This document shows, one piece after another, positions 52,778 to 61,128 of a stretch of DNA of 64,000 nucleotides; position 1 is the stretch's first letter; every line of letters starts with the position of its first letter. Origin of the DNA: Mucilaginibacter psychrotolerans (GTDB lineage: Bacteria > Bacteroidota > Bacteroidia > Sphingobacteriales > Sphingobacteriaceae); the NCBI RefSeq assembly GCF_004519315.1, contig NZ_SOZE01000016.1, forward strand, positions 78,088 to 142,087. The letters run 5' to 3'. The position numbers were made by a program, and so were the translations under genes. The notes beneath the pieces are model-generated. The model ran no database searches. It was given only the letters and a program-made list of their open reading frames with translations, and was not told where the DNA came from.

Positions 52778-53218
52778 ATGAAACACCTACTTGTTCTGTT
52801 TTTATTTGCCTTTACAACACCGGTGATCAACTGGTCGGGCGATTTTAACGAAGCGCAAAAAGAAGCACAAAAAACGCATAAACTTATCGTTATCAATTTT
52901 TCGGGCAGCGACTGGTGCGGCCCCTGTATCCGCACCCGCAAAGAGATATTAGAAACCAAAGCTTTTGAGGACTACGCCTCAGATCATTTGGTATTAGTTC
53001 GGGCAGACTTCCCCCGTCAAAAGAAAAACCAGTTACCTAAAGACCAGGTAAAAAGGAACGAAGCCTTAGCAGATAAATACAACCCTGATGGTGAATTCCC
53101 GCTTACGTTGCTGGTTGATGAAAATGGAAAAGTAATCAAAAAATGGGAAGGTTTCCCTGGTGTGTCGCCCGAGAAGTTTGTTGCGCAAATAAGCGAATCA
53201 ACCAATGCGGGCCACTGA
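52778..53218 (+). CDS. Periplasmic thioredoxin-family protein
   Basis: A 146-residue protein with a short signal sequence (MKHLLVLFLFAFTTPVINW) and a single thioredoxin-like domain with active site DWCGPC (C47, C50). The cis-proline is in FPLTLLVDENGKV. It is likely a thiol-disulfide carrier outside the cytoplasm, possibly reduced by the DsbD pair encoded downstream. Its 3' end overlaps apbE by 14 bases. Confidence 0.92.
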   Translation: MKHLLVLFLFAFTTPVINWSGDFNEAQKEAQKTHKLIVINFSGSDWCGPCIRTRKEILETKAFEDYASDHLVLVRADFPRQKKNQLPKDQVKRNEALADKYNPDGEFPLTLLVDENGKVIKKWEGFPGVSPEKFVAQISESTNAGH

Positions 53219-54155
53219 GACTTTAAACGTCGAAAAAGCCCATAAGCGGGTACTTAAGCTAATGGGCAACCGCTTTGAGATAAGCGTTGTGGCCGAAGAT
53301 GTAAACTGGGCCGAAGAGCGCATAGACATGGCCGTTGCAGAAATACAGCGGATAGAAAAACTGCTGACCACCTTTAGCGCCGATAGCCAAACCAACCAGA
53401 TAAATGCTGCCGCAGGTATTGCCCCGGTAAAGGTTGACCGCGAGGTTTTTGATTTGATTGCGCGCTCGCTTAAAATATCAGAGCTTACGCAAGGCGCGTT
53501 TGATATTACTTACGGCTCCATTGATAAAAGCCTCTGGAATTTCGATCTGAATATGAAGACCTTGCCCGATGCTGCAACTGCAAAGGCTTCTGTAAGGCTT
53601 ATTAACTATAGAAATGTGATACTGGACGGCGAGCAATCCACTGTTTTTTTAAAAGAAGCCGGCATGCGCATTGGTTTTGGTGGTATAGGTAAAGGATACG
53701 CCGCCGATAAAGCAAAAGTTGTTTTACAGCAAAATGGCGTTAAGAGCGGTATTGTGAATGCAGCGGGCGATCTGACTACCTGGGGTACACAACCCAATGG
53801 AAAGCCCTGGACAATTGCCATTGCCGACCCCGACCAGGACGCAACGCCGTTCTCCACCTTAAATATCAGCAACATGGCCATTGCTACATCGGGTAACTAT
53901 GCTAAGTACGTAGTTATCGGCGGTAAAAAATATTCGCACACCATCGACCCGAAAACCGGCCTGCCGGTAAGCGGTATAAAAAGCGTGAGCATTATAAGCC
54001 CCAGCGCCGAATTTGCCGATGCCATGGCTACACCTGTTACAGTTATGGGTGCCTATGTAGGGCTCGATTTGATCAATCAATTACAAAACGTAGCCTGCGT
54101 GGTGATAACCGATGACAACAAACTCTATACTTCTAAAAATATCAATATCAAATAA
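53205..54155 (+). CDS. apbE: FAD:protein FMN transferase
   Basis: A 316-residue ApbE-family enzyme that attaches FMN to Thr/Ser of target proteins. Motifs: TFSADSQTNQINAAAG, GFGGIGKGYAADKA, VNAAGDLTTWG, and KKYSHTIDPKTGLPV with the metal-binding Asp/Thr. The start MRATETLNVEK overlaps the thioredoxin gene by 14 bases, and no signal peptide is present, although most Gram-negative ApbE proteins are exported. No obvious flavinylation motif was seen in neighbouring proteins, so the target is open. Confidence 0.94.
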   Translation: MRATETLNVEKAHKRVLKLMGNRFEISVVAEDVNWAEERIDMAVAEIQRIEKLLTTFSADSQTNQINAAAGIAPVKVDREVFDLIARSLKISELTQGAFDITYGSIDKSLWNFDLNMKTLPDAATAKASVRLINYRNVILDGEQSTVFLKEAGMRIGFGGIGKGYAADKAKVVLQQNGVKSGIVNAAGDLTTWGTQPNGKPWTIAIADPDQDATPFSTLNISNMAIATSGNYAKYVVIGGKKYSHTIDPKTGLPVSGIKSVSIISPSAEFADAMATPVTVMGAYVGLDLINQLQNVACVVITDDNKLYTSKNINIK

Positions 54156-54156
54156 A

Positions 54157-54384
54157 ATGCTAAAACAACCCCTACGATTAATAACTGTGCTTTGCCTGTT
54201 GGCAATGTATAGCCTTTCGTCCTGTGTTTCGGTAAAGCCGTATCAAAAAAACCGTCTTAACGATAGCGAGATGGATCTTACTGCCAGGAAATCACAAAAG
54301 TTTGAACAAAGTTTCCAGCTTTACCGCGAAGGTGGCTCAGGTGCCAATGGTGGTAAAAGTGGCGGTGGCTGTGGCTGTAACTAA
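54157..54384 (+). CDS. DUF4266 small lipoprotein
   Basis: A 75-residue protein starting at ATG 54157, one base after apbE. A lipoprotein signal ends at SLSSCVSVKPYQ. It is followed by the DUF4266 core PYQKNRLNDSEMDL and an extraordinary Gly/Cys tail, GKSGGGCGCN. The conserved family usually lies beside DUF3570 and apbE genes. Two cysteines in a Gly-rich tail suggest metal binding or thiol chemistry at the membrane. No function is established. Confidence 0.9.
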   Translation: MLKQPLRLITVLCLLAMYSLSSCVSVKPYQKNRLNDSEMDLTARKSQKFEQSFQLYREGGSGANGGKSGGGCGCN

Positions 54385-54399
54385 AACCTAAAGCATCAA

Positions 54400-55623
54400 A
54401 TGAGAAAAATATATTTAGGTGTATTGGCCATGTACCTTGGCATACTTGCGTCGCACGCGCAAACTAAACCACAGCCGGTTAAAGATTCTACCAATTACGA
54501 ATCGCGTAAGCTTAAAATAGATGAGATCAATTTTGTTTCGGCATACTATCATCAGGATGGCAATAATTCAGCAGTTACCGGTGGTATTGGCACCGAAAAA
54601 CTGACCGATTTTGCGAATACGTTTGATCTGCAAATGTCGAAATACAGTAAAATGGGTTTAAAACATACCTTCAATTTCGAATTAGGTGTTGACCATTACA
54701 CTTCGGCATCTTCAGATAAAATCGATCCAAACAGCGTCTCTTCTGCATCAAGGCAGGATGTGCGTATTTACCCCTCGCTTAACTGGACCGTATCTAACGA
54801 TAAAACAGGTAATGCATTCGGCATAACTGGCTCCTATTCGAGAGAATTTGACTACCAGTCATTCGGTGGCGGTATCAACATTACCCGCGTATCAAAAGAT
54901 AAAAACACCCAGTTCGATTTTAAGGCGCAGGTGTTTTTAGATAAGTGGAAGGTGATTTTGCCGGTAGAGCTTCGACCCGCAGGGTATGGTTCCGGATCTG
55001 AAAAGGACGATAATCGTCCGGTTGACTACAAGCCCCGAAATTCGTTTAGTACCTCGTTTTCCTTATCGCAGGTATTAACCCAGCGCTTGCAGATGGCTCT
55101 AATTGTTGAACCTTCTTACCAGCACGGTTTGCTTGCAACCAAATACCAGCGCGATTATTTCACGGATGGATCGGTAAGGGTAGAAAACCTGCCTGATAGC
55201 CGCTACAAACTACCCATCGGCTTAAGGTTCAACTACTTTTTAGATGATCACTTTATCATCCGTACTTTTTACAGGTACTACATGGATAACTGGGGTATAA
55301 GGGCGCATACCGCCGAAATAGAGATCCCGGTAAAGCTTACTTCTTTTGTATCGGTTAGCCCTTTTTACAGGTATAACACGCAAACCGGCACACGTTATTT
55401 TGCGCCTTATGGCCAGCATGACCCATCGGCAACCTTTTATACCAGTGATTACGACTTATCGAGCCTGCACAGCAACTTCGTAGGTGCCAACATCAGGTTG
55501 TCGCCACCAAAAGGCGTGTTTGGTTCCGAGCATTTCACTTCGTTGGAATTGAGGGCAGGGCATTACATGCGCTCTACCGGGCTAAACTCCAACATTGTAA
55601 CGCTTGCGCTGAAATTTAAATAG
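54400..55623 (+). CDS. DUF3570 outer-membrane beta-barrel protein
   Basis: A 407-residue protein with a signal peptide (cleavage near ASHAQTKP). Alternating polar and aromatic strands and a C-terminal strand ending NIVTLALKFK predict an outer-membrane barrel. DUF3570 features include INFVSAYYHQDGNNSAVTGGIG near the N-terminus. It is 15 bases after the DUF4266 gene. Together they look like an outer-membrane protein and its lipoprotein partner. Confidence 0.9.
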   Translation: MRKIYLGVLAMYLGILASHAQTKPQPVKDSTNYESRKLKIDEINFVSAYYHQDGNNSAVTGGIGTEKLTDFANTFDLQMSKYSKMGLKHTFNFELGVDHYTSASSDKIDPNSVSSASRQDVRIYPSLNWTVSNDKTGNAFGITGSYSREFDYQSFGGGINITRVSKDKNTQFDFKAQVFLDKWKVILPVELRPAGYGSGSEKDDNRPVDYKPRNSFSTSFSLSQVLTQRLQMALIVEPSYQHGLLATKYQRDYFTDGSVRVENLPDSRYKLPIGLRFNYFLDDHFIIRTFYRYYMDNWGIRAHTAEIEIPVKLTSFVSVSPFYRYNTQTGTRYFAPYGQHDPSATFYTSDYDLSSLHSNFVGANIRLSPPKGVFGSEHFTSLELRAGHYMRSTGLNSNIVTLALKFK

Positions 55624-55672
55624 CGGGCTACAATTCTTACTGGTTCAGTTTTTTACTTATAAATATTATGAG

Positions 55673-56119
55673 ATGAGAAAGTTATGTATCTTGGTGACCT
55701 TGGTCATCATTAAAATAAGCGCGTTCGGGCAGATAGAAAAGCCGGTTAAATGGAGTTACGCGGCCAAAAAGATCAATGCTAATGAGGCTGTGGTATATTT
55801 CAAAGCCACAATAAATAAAGGCTGGCACGTGTATTCTTTAAACTCAAAGGATGGCGGGCCGGTAAAAACAGGCTTTACGTTTAAAGCCATGCCCGGCTAT
55901 AAATTGCTGGGTAACGCTACAGAGCCCACCCCGATTACCCATTTCGAAAAATCATTCGGGATGAATGTGAGCTACTTTGAAAATACGGTTATTTTTCAGC
56001 AGAAAATAAAACTGAAAACGGCGACCGTTACAGTAAAAGGGACGCTGGAATACATGGCCTGTAACGACAAGAAATGCCTGCCGCCCGAGGATGTTGATTT
56101 TGTAATCCCGGTGAAATAA
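55673..56119 (+). CDS. DsbD alpha-domain-like periplasmic protein
   Basis: A 148-residue exported protein (signal near ISAFGQIEK) matching the N-terminal immunoglobulin-like domain of DsbD. The redox pair C130/C135 lies in MACNDKKCLPPED, as in DsbD alpha. In most bacteria this domain is part of DsbD; here it is a separate gene, 4 bases ahead of the beta-gamma part. It would pass electrons from DsbD to periplasmic partners. Confidence 0.93.
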   Translation: MRKLCILVTLVIIKISAFGQIEKPVKWSYAAKKINANEAVVYFKATINKGWHVYSLNSKDGGPVKTGFTFKAMPGYKLLGNATEPTPITHFEKSFGMNVSYFENTVIFQQKIKLKTATVTVKGTLEYMACNDKKCLPPEDVDFVIPVK

Positions 56120-56123
56120 AGCC

Positions 56124-57824
56124 ATGAAAAAACTACATTTTGTATTAGCAATTGCCATGTTTGTTGCAATTGCCTTGGGTACCCTTGCTTTACCGGCCTC
56201 TGCACAAGCCAAAAATGCTAACGATTCGGCACAGGCTAGCGATTTAAAATTTACCGATATCACAAGCCCGGCAGATAGCATTGCAGCAGCCAGAAAAAAA
56301 GCTACTGCGGCACAGCCCGCCCAAGTAACCCAAATTGTAATGAAGCCAGCTGCGCACAAAACCTTGTGGCAAATATTTATTGCCGGTTTCCTGGGCGGTT
56401 TTGCGGCTTTATTAATGCCGTGTATTTTCCCCATGTTGCCTTTAACGGTAAGTTTTTTTACTAAGCAAGCGCATAGCAGGGCAAGGGCAACAGGGCAAGC
56501 ATCTTTATACGGGTTATCCATCATTGTTATTTATGTGCTGCTGGGGCTGGTAATAACGTTGCTTTTTGGTTCTGATGCGTTGAACGCCCTTTCTACCAAC
56601 GGTGTGTTTAATTTCTTTTTCTTCCTGCTGCTTATCGTATTTGGCATATCGTTTTTGGGCGCGTTTGAAATTACATTGCCTAATTCGCTAGCCAATAAGT
56701 TGGATGAAAATTCTGACAAAGGAGGGGTAGCCGGGTTGTTTTTTATGGCGGCTACGTTGGTTGTGGTGTCGTTTAGCTGTACGGGGCCAATCATTGGCAC
56801 TTTACTGGTAGAAGCGGCCTCGAAAGGCGAGCGCCTTGGTCCGGCGATTGGCATGTTTGGCTTTTCGCTGGCACTGGCATTGCCTTTTACCCTTTTCGCT
56901 TTATTCCCATCAGCATTAAAATCACTGCCAAAATCGGGCGGGTGGTTAAATAGTGTTAAGGTGGTACTTGGCTTTCTGGAACTGGCTTTCGCGCTTAAAT
57001 TTTTGTCTAATGTAGATCTGGCTTATCATTGGAACTGGTTCGACAGGGAGATATTCCTGGCGCTGTGGATAGTGATTTTTGCACTGATGGGTTTCTACCT
57101 CCTGGGTAAAATCAAATTTGCGCATGATAGCGATGTGCAGCACGTTTCTGTACCGCGCACCTTTCTCGCAATCGTCGTGTTATCTTTTGTGGTTTATATG
57201 TTGCCGGGCATGTGGGGAGCACCTTTGAAATCTATCAGTGCCTTTTTACCGCCATCTTCTACGCAGGATTTTGATTTGTACACCTCATCGCAACTAAATG
57301 CAGCCAGTGGCGCAGGTGCCAATGCAGGCCCGGTATTTACCGGAGAAAAAAAGTATGAAGAGATATTTAAACGGGCACCTAGCAGTAAACTGGGTTTAGA
57401 AGCTTTTTATGATTACGATCAGGCACTGCAGGTTGCAAAAGCAGAAGGTAAACCGGTCCTGATTGATTTTACCGGCTGGAACTGTGTTAATTGTCGTAAA
57501 ATGGAAAGTACGGTATGGACAAATCCGGAGGTTCTAAAGCGTTTGCGATCAAAGTTTATTATGGCAGAACTATATGTGGATGATAAAACGGAGCTGGAAA
57601 AAGCAGAACAATTCACATCTGCCTACAGTGGCAAAACGATAGCTACCATTGGTGGCAAGTGGAGCGATTTCCAGGCATCAAAGTTTAATACCAACTCGCA
57701 ACCTTTTTATGTAATGGTAAACAGCAAGGGAGAAGTATTAGAAACACCGCAAGGCGCCGATTACGACGCCGCAGATTATATTAAGTTTTTAGATAAGGGC
57801 ATTGCCGCTTCAAATAGCAAATAA
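56124..57824 (+). CDS. DsbD-type thiol:disulfide interchange protein (beta-gamma domains)
   Basis: A 566-residue inner-membrane electron conveyor. A signal-like N-terminus and spacer precede the eight-helix beta domain with C100 (LLMPCIFPMLP) and C219 (SFSCTGPIIG). A C-terminal periplasmic thioredoxin (gamma) domain has C454/C457 in GWNCVNCRKM. It passes electrons from cytoplasmic thioredoxin to the periplasm. The alpha domain is supplied by the preceding gene, and a thioredoxin reductase gene follows 14 bases later. Confidence 0.94.
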   Translation: MKKLHFVLAIAMFVAIALGTLALPASAQAKNANDSAQASDLKFTDITSPADSIAAARKKATAAQPAQVTQIVMKPAAHKTLWQIFIAGFLGGFAALLMPCIFPMLPLTVSFFTKQAHSRARATGQASLYGLSIIVIYVLLGLVITLLFGSDALNALSTNGVFNFFFFLLLIVFGISFLGAFEITLPNSLANKLDENSDKGGVAGLFFMAATLVVVSFSCTGPIIGTLLVEAASKGERLGPAIGMFGFSLALALPFTLFALFPSALKSLPKSGGWLNSVKVVLGFLELAFALKFLSNVDLAYHWNWFDREIFLALWIVIFALMGFYLLGKIKFAHDSDVQHVSVPRTFLAIVVLSFVVYMLPGMWGAPLKSISAFLPPSSTQDFDLYTSSQLNAASGAGANAGPVFTGEKKYEEIFKRAPSSKLGLEAFYDYDQALQVAKAEGKPVLIDFTGWNCVNCRKMESTVWTNPEVLKRLRSKFIMAELYVDDKTELEKAEQFTSAYSGKTIATIGGKWSDFQASKFNTNSQPFYVMVNSKGEVLETPQGADYDAADYIKFLDKGIAASNSK

Positions 57825-57838
57825 TTAAGAGGATTTCT

Positions 57839-58789
57839 ATGGAAACAGAACACGTTAAATGCCTCATCATAGGATCGGGGCCGGCTGGGTACACCGCTGC
57901 CATTTATGCTTCCCGCGCAGATCTAAATCCGGTAATGTACACCGGCATGGTGCCTGGCGGGCAGCTTACGCAAACTACCGATGTGGAAAATTATCCCGGC
58001 TATCCAAATGGTATTACAGGCCCCGAAATGATGGAGAACTTCCGCAAGCAAGCCGAGCGATTGGGTGCTGATATCAGGTTTGGTTATGTAAGTGCGGTAG
58101 ATTTTTCGAGTTTGCCACACAAAGTTGTGGTTGACGATGTAAAAATCATATTGGCCGATACGGTGATCATATCAACCGGCGCATCTGCTAAATGGCTGGG
58201 GTTGGAGTCTGAACAGAAGTATAGCGGCTTTGGCGTGTCGGCCTGCGCGGTATGCGATGGCTTTTTTTTTAAAGGACAGGATGTGGCTATTGTTGGCGCG
58301 GGCGATACTGCCGCCGAGGAGGCAACATACCTGGCCAAGCTGTGCCGTAAAGTTTATATGATTGTGCGGCGCAACGAATTCAGGGCCTCAAAAGCAATGG
58401 CTTACCGGGTATTAAATACACCCAATATTGAACTGCTTTATAATACCGAAACTAAAGAAATTTCAGGCGATGGGCAAAGCGTAACGGGCGTAACCGTCAC
58501 AAATAATCAAACCCAGGAAGAACGAACCCTGAACATTACCGGTTTTTTTGTAGCTATTGGTCATAAACCCAATACCGATATATTCAGAGGCATCATACAT
58601 ATGGACGAGACGGGGTATATCAAAACCAACCCAGGCTCAACCACAACAAATGTGGAGGGGGTGTTTTGTTGCGGCGATGCGCAAGATCATATTTACCGAC
58701 AGGCAGTTACTGCCGCAGGAAGCGGTTGTATGGCAGCGATAGATGCCGAACGCTATCTAGCTGCCAAGCAGCACGTTGTTTTTGCTTAA
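57839..58789 (+). CDS. trxB: Thioredoxin reductase
   Basis: A 316-residue NADPH-dependent flavoenzyme. FAD site GSGPAGYTAAIYA (13-25), redox pair C136/C139 in SACAVCDG, NADPH-binding GAGDTAAEEA, and C-terminal FAD motif GVFCCGDAQD are all present. It reduces thioredoxin and so feeds DsbD. It closes the eight-gene run. Confidence 0.95.
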   Translation: METEHVKCLIIGSGPAGYTAAIYASRADLNPVMYTGMVPGGQLTQTTDVENYPGYPNGITGPEMMENFRKQAERLGADIRFGYVSAVDFSSLPHKVVVDDVKIILADTVIISTGASAKWLGLESEQKYSGFGVSACAVCDGFFFKGQDVAIVGAGDTAAEEATYLAKLCRKVYMIVRRNEFRASKAMAYRVLNTPNIELLYNTETKEISGDGQSVTGVTVTNNQTQEERTLNITGFFVAIGHKPNTDIFRGIIHMDETGYIKTNPGSTTTNVEGVFCCGDAQDHIYRQAVTAAGSGCMAAIDAERYLAAKQHVVFA

Positions 58790-58822
58790 CTATTATTTAA
58801 TCGTCTTAATGCTGCACGGTGT

Positions 58823-59602
58823 TTAAAACCGCCGACCTAAAATAATCTTAAAAATTTCTTTGTCTGTGCCTTTGGTGAATCCATATCCTGCGCCTGCATT
58901 GAATTCCCAATTAGGGTCGAAATCCAAATCGGTAGCCAGGTACACTTGTTGTTGTTGCTGCTGAAAAGCATCGTAGTGGAAGAACGGTCCTGTACTGCCG
59001 TAGTACTCTAATCCCAATGCCACTACGTTGCTAACATTGTAGCTCCCCTTTACATTGGGCGAAAAGATTAAGCCAAGTTTTTCGTCGGGGCCTTTAAAGC
59101 TTTTCTCCAGCGTAGGGTTTATTGATACGTAGAATCTTTTCCATTGCTTATCAATGATGGGGCGGATTTCCAAAGAACTTGTATTTGCAGAAAAGGTGCT
59201 TTTTTGAAAACCGAATTCGGTAGATAAACTTAAACCAACGGGCAGTTTCCAGCTTGCGGGGGCTGTAACCCGCGGGCGGATGTGAGAGCCCACATAAGCA
59301 CTCCGGCCCTGGTTGCCTTCTGAAGTGAAAATGTAGAATCCGGTTTCGAACCAGGTTGTCCATCCGTGGGTGATTTCAACCGTTTCGTGGATTACATGGT
59401 TATCCGGCAGTTCGCCGTTGCTGCCCTCTTTAAAGCCACTGGCTGTGTAGTTGCTATGCAGTTCAAGCATGGTACGCCCTTTTTCAACAGTGGGCGAGCC
59501 ATACACCTGTATCTCATAGTTGTCTTGCGCCTGGCATAATGTGGCCGCCAATAGCAAAATCGCAAAAATGCTTAAAGTTTTAAAGCTCTTATTAATTTTC
59601 AC
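58823..59602 (-). CDS. Putative outer-membrane porin-like protein
   Basis: A 259-residue exported protein (cleavage near TLCQAQDN) made of alternating beta strands, with an aromatic C-terminal residue (IFKIILGRRF) typical of outer-membrane barrels. A run of six glutamines (FQQQQQQVY) lies in a loop. No family name is recognised. It starts 11 bases inside the end of the cytochrome b561 gene, so the two are cotranscribed. Confidence 0.85.
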   Translation of the reverse strand: MKINKSFKTLSIFAILLLAATLCQAQDNYEIQVYGSPTVEKGRTMLELHSNYTASGFKEGSNGELPDNHVIHETVEITHGWTTWFETGFYIFTSEGNQGRSAYVGSHIRPRVTAPASWKLPVGLSLSTEFGFQKSTFSANTSSLEIRPIIDKQWKRFYVSINPTLEKSFKGPDEKLGLIFSPNVKGSYNVSNVVALGLEYYGSTGPFFHYDAFQQQQQQVYLATDLDFDPNWEFNAGAGYGFTKGTDKEIFKIILGRRF

Positions 59603-60266
59603 TTCCTCCGTTAATCATATCAGAAACTATCCCTTTGCCATCTTTTCGTTCTGCCAGCAAAACGCCTATAATATGTACCACAATAAATGCAATAATAAGG
59701 TACATGCAAAACCCATGTACTTCTTTCACAGAATGCCGTATTGATTTGTAAGCCGCAAGCGCATCTTCAAAAGCCAGGAATAAACCGGTTACCACCATTA
59801 TAATAAGCAACAGGTAAAATATGCCATAAATGCCCTTAACCACTAGTTCGTGTCTTGCTGCTTCACGCTCTTTTTTAATTGTATTAAATTGATAATAAGC
59901 GCTTTTTATTTTCCGGATAAATTTTTGGTCTGCCAATTGAAAAAACTCCAAAATCAGTCTGAATGCTAATAAGGCTGCCAATACATAACCAAAATAGATA
60001 TGTATCCCCCATACACTATCGCTTAAGGCATGTACGGCAGGCCTTACTTGTTCGTCAGTTACAACAGTACCCGCCTTTCCCAATTCGCTCTTTATCAATG
60101 CACCGGCAATCTTTCGATCTGTAAGTGTTGAGTTGATGAGTACCGTTATTAACGAGCCACTGATAGCTATCAGGTTAACCCAATGCCAAAGGCGTAACGA
60201 TGAAGAGTATCTTTTAAATTTCGAAGGGTGCTCTACGTCACGCCGGGTAGGTTCAATAATAGCCAT
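59592..60266 (-). CDS. Cytochrome b561-type membrane protein
   Basis: A 224-residue inner-membrane protein with four to five helices and histidines in the right places for two b-type hemes: LRLWHWVNLIA, WGIHIYFGYVL, EVHGFCMYL and FIVVHIIGVL. It would oxidise quinol or reduce it and link to a periplasmic carrier such as the Rieske protein encoded nearby (inference). It is divergent from the OmpR-type regulator at 60451, which likely controls it. Confidence 0.9.
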   Translation of the reverse strand: MAIIEPTRRDVEHPSKFKRYSSSLRLWHWVNLIAISGSLITVLINSTLTDRKIAGALIKSELGKAGTVVTDEQVRPAVHALSDSVWGIHIYFGYVLAALLAFRLILEFFQLADQKFIRKIKSAYYQFNTIKKEREAARHELVVKGIYGIFYLLLIIMVVTGLFLAFEDALAAYKSIRHSVKEVHGFCMYLIIAFIVVHIIGVLLAERKDGKGIVSDMINGGSEN

Positions 60267-60450
60267 GTGGTATGTTTATCTTGGTTAAAAATATATGACA
60301 AATCTGAAGACAAACTGTATTAACGCTTCAACGAAAGTATTTTTGGTTAAAGTGTATGTTAAATACAGATTGTATTCAGTTTATTTGTTTAACTAGCAAC
60401 CAATCCATTCAACTATGGTTTTTGTACTGGCTTTTATAGATTAGGATATT

Positions 60451-61128
60451 GTGAAAATACTTATTGTTGAAGATGAGCAAGGGTTGCGTGAAGACATGCT
60501 TACCTATTTAAGCGGCGATAATAACGTATGTGAAAGCTGTACAGATTTGGCGGGTGCAAAGGCTAAACTGGCTTGCTATAATTACGATTTTGTGCTGTTA
60601 GATATTGGTTTGCCCGATGGTGAAGGTTTTGAAGTGCTGGAGTTTTTAAAAGCAGAACGAAGGAGCGAAGCGGTTATCATTATATCTGCAAGAAACTCTT
60701 TAGATGACAGGATAAAAGGATTGGATATAGGTGCGGATGATTATCTGGTAAAACCCTTCCATCTTGCCGAATTAAAATCGAGGATACTGGCGGTGTTTAG
60801 GCGTAAAGCAGGCAATAATAACAATAGCTTGATTTTTAATGAAATATCGATAGACCTCGACGGGCGAAATGTTACCATCAATGGTACCGAAGTAGTACTT
60901 ACGCGAAAAGAGTATGACATGCTATTATATCTAATCGCCAATAAGGGTAAAGTTATAGCCAAGACCGCCATTGCCGAGCATTTATGGGGTGATGAGATAG
61001 ATATGCACGATAATTTTGATTTTTTATATTCCCATGTTAAAAACCTGCGCAAAAAAATTCTCGATGCCACCCCCAATGATTATTTGAAATCGGTTTATGG
61101 CATTGGTTATAAATTTACCGATAGATGA
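60451..61128 (+). CDS. OmpR-family response regulator
   Basis: A 225-residue two-component regulator. Receiver features: EDEQ at 7-10, phospho-acceptor aspartate in FVLLDIGLPDGEG, and YLVKPF. The winged helix ends SVYGIGYKFTDR. It overlaps the kinase gene by 4 bases and is divergent from the b561 gene, so it probably controls the b561/porin operon and perhaps the redox operon. Confidence 0.93.
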   Translation: MKILIVEDEQGLREDMLTYLSGDNNVCESCTDLAGAKAKLACYNYDFVLLDIGLPDGEGFEVLEFLKAERRSEAVIIISARNSLDDRIKGLDIGADDYLVKPFHLAELKSRILAVFRRKAGNNNNSLIFNEISIDLDGRNVTINGTEVVLTRKEYDMLLYLIANKGKVIAKTAIAEHLWGDEIDMHDNFDFLYSHVKNLRKKILDATPNDYLKSVYGIGYKFTDR

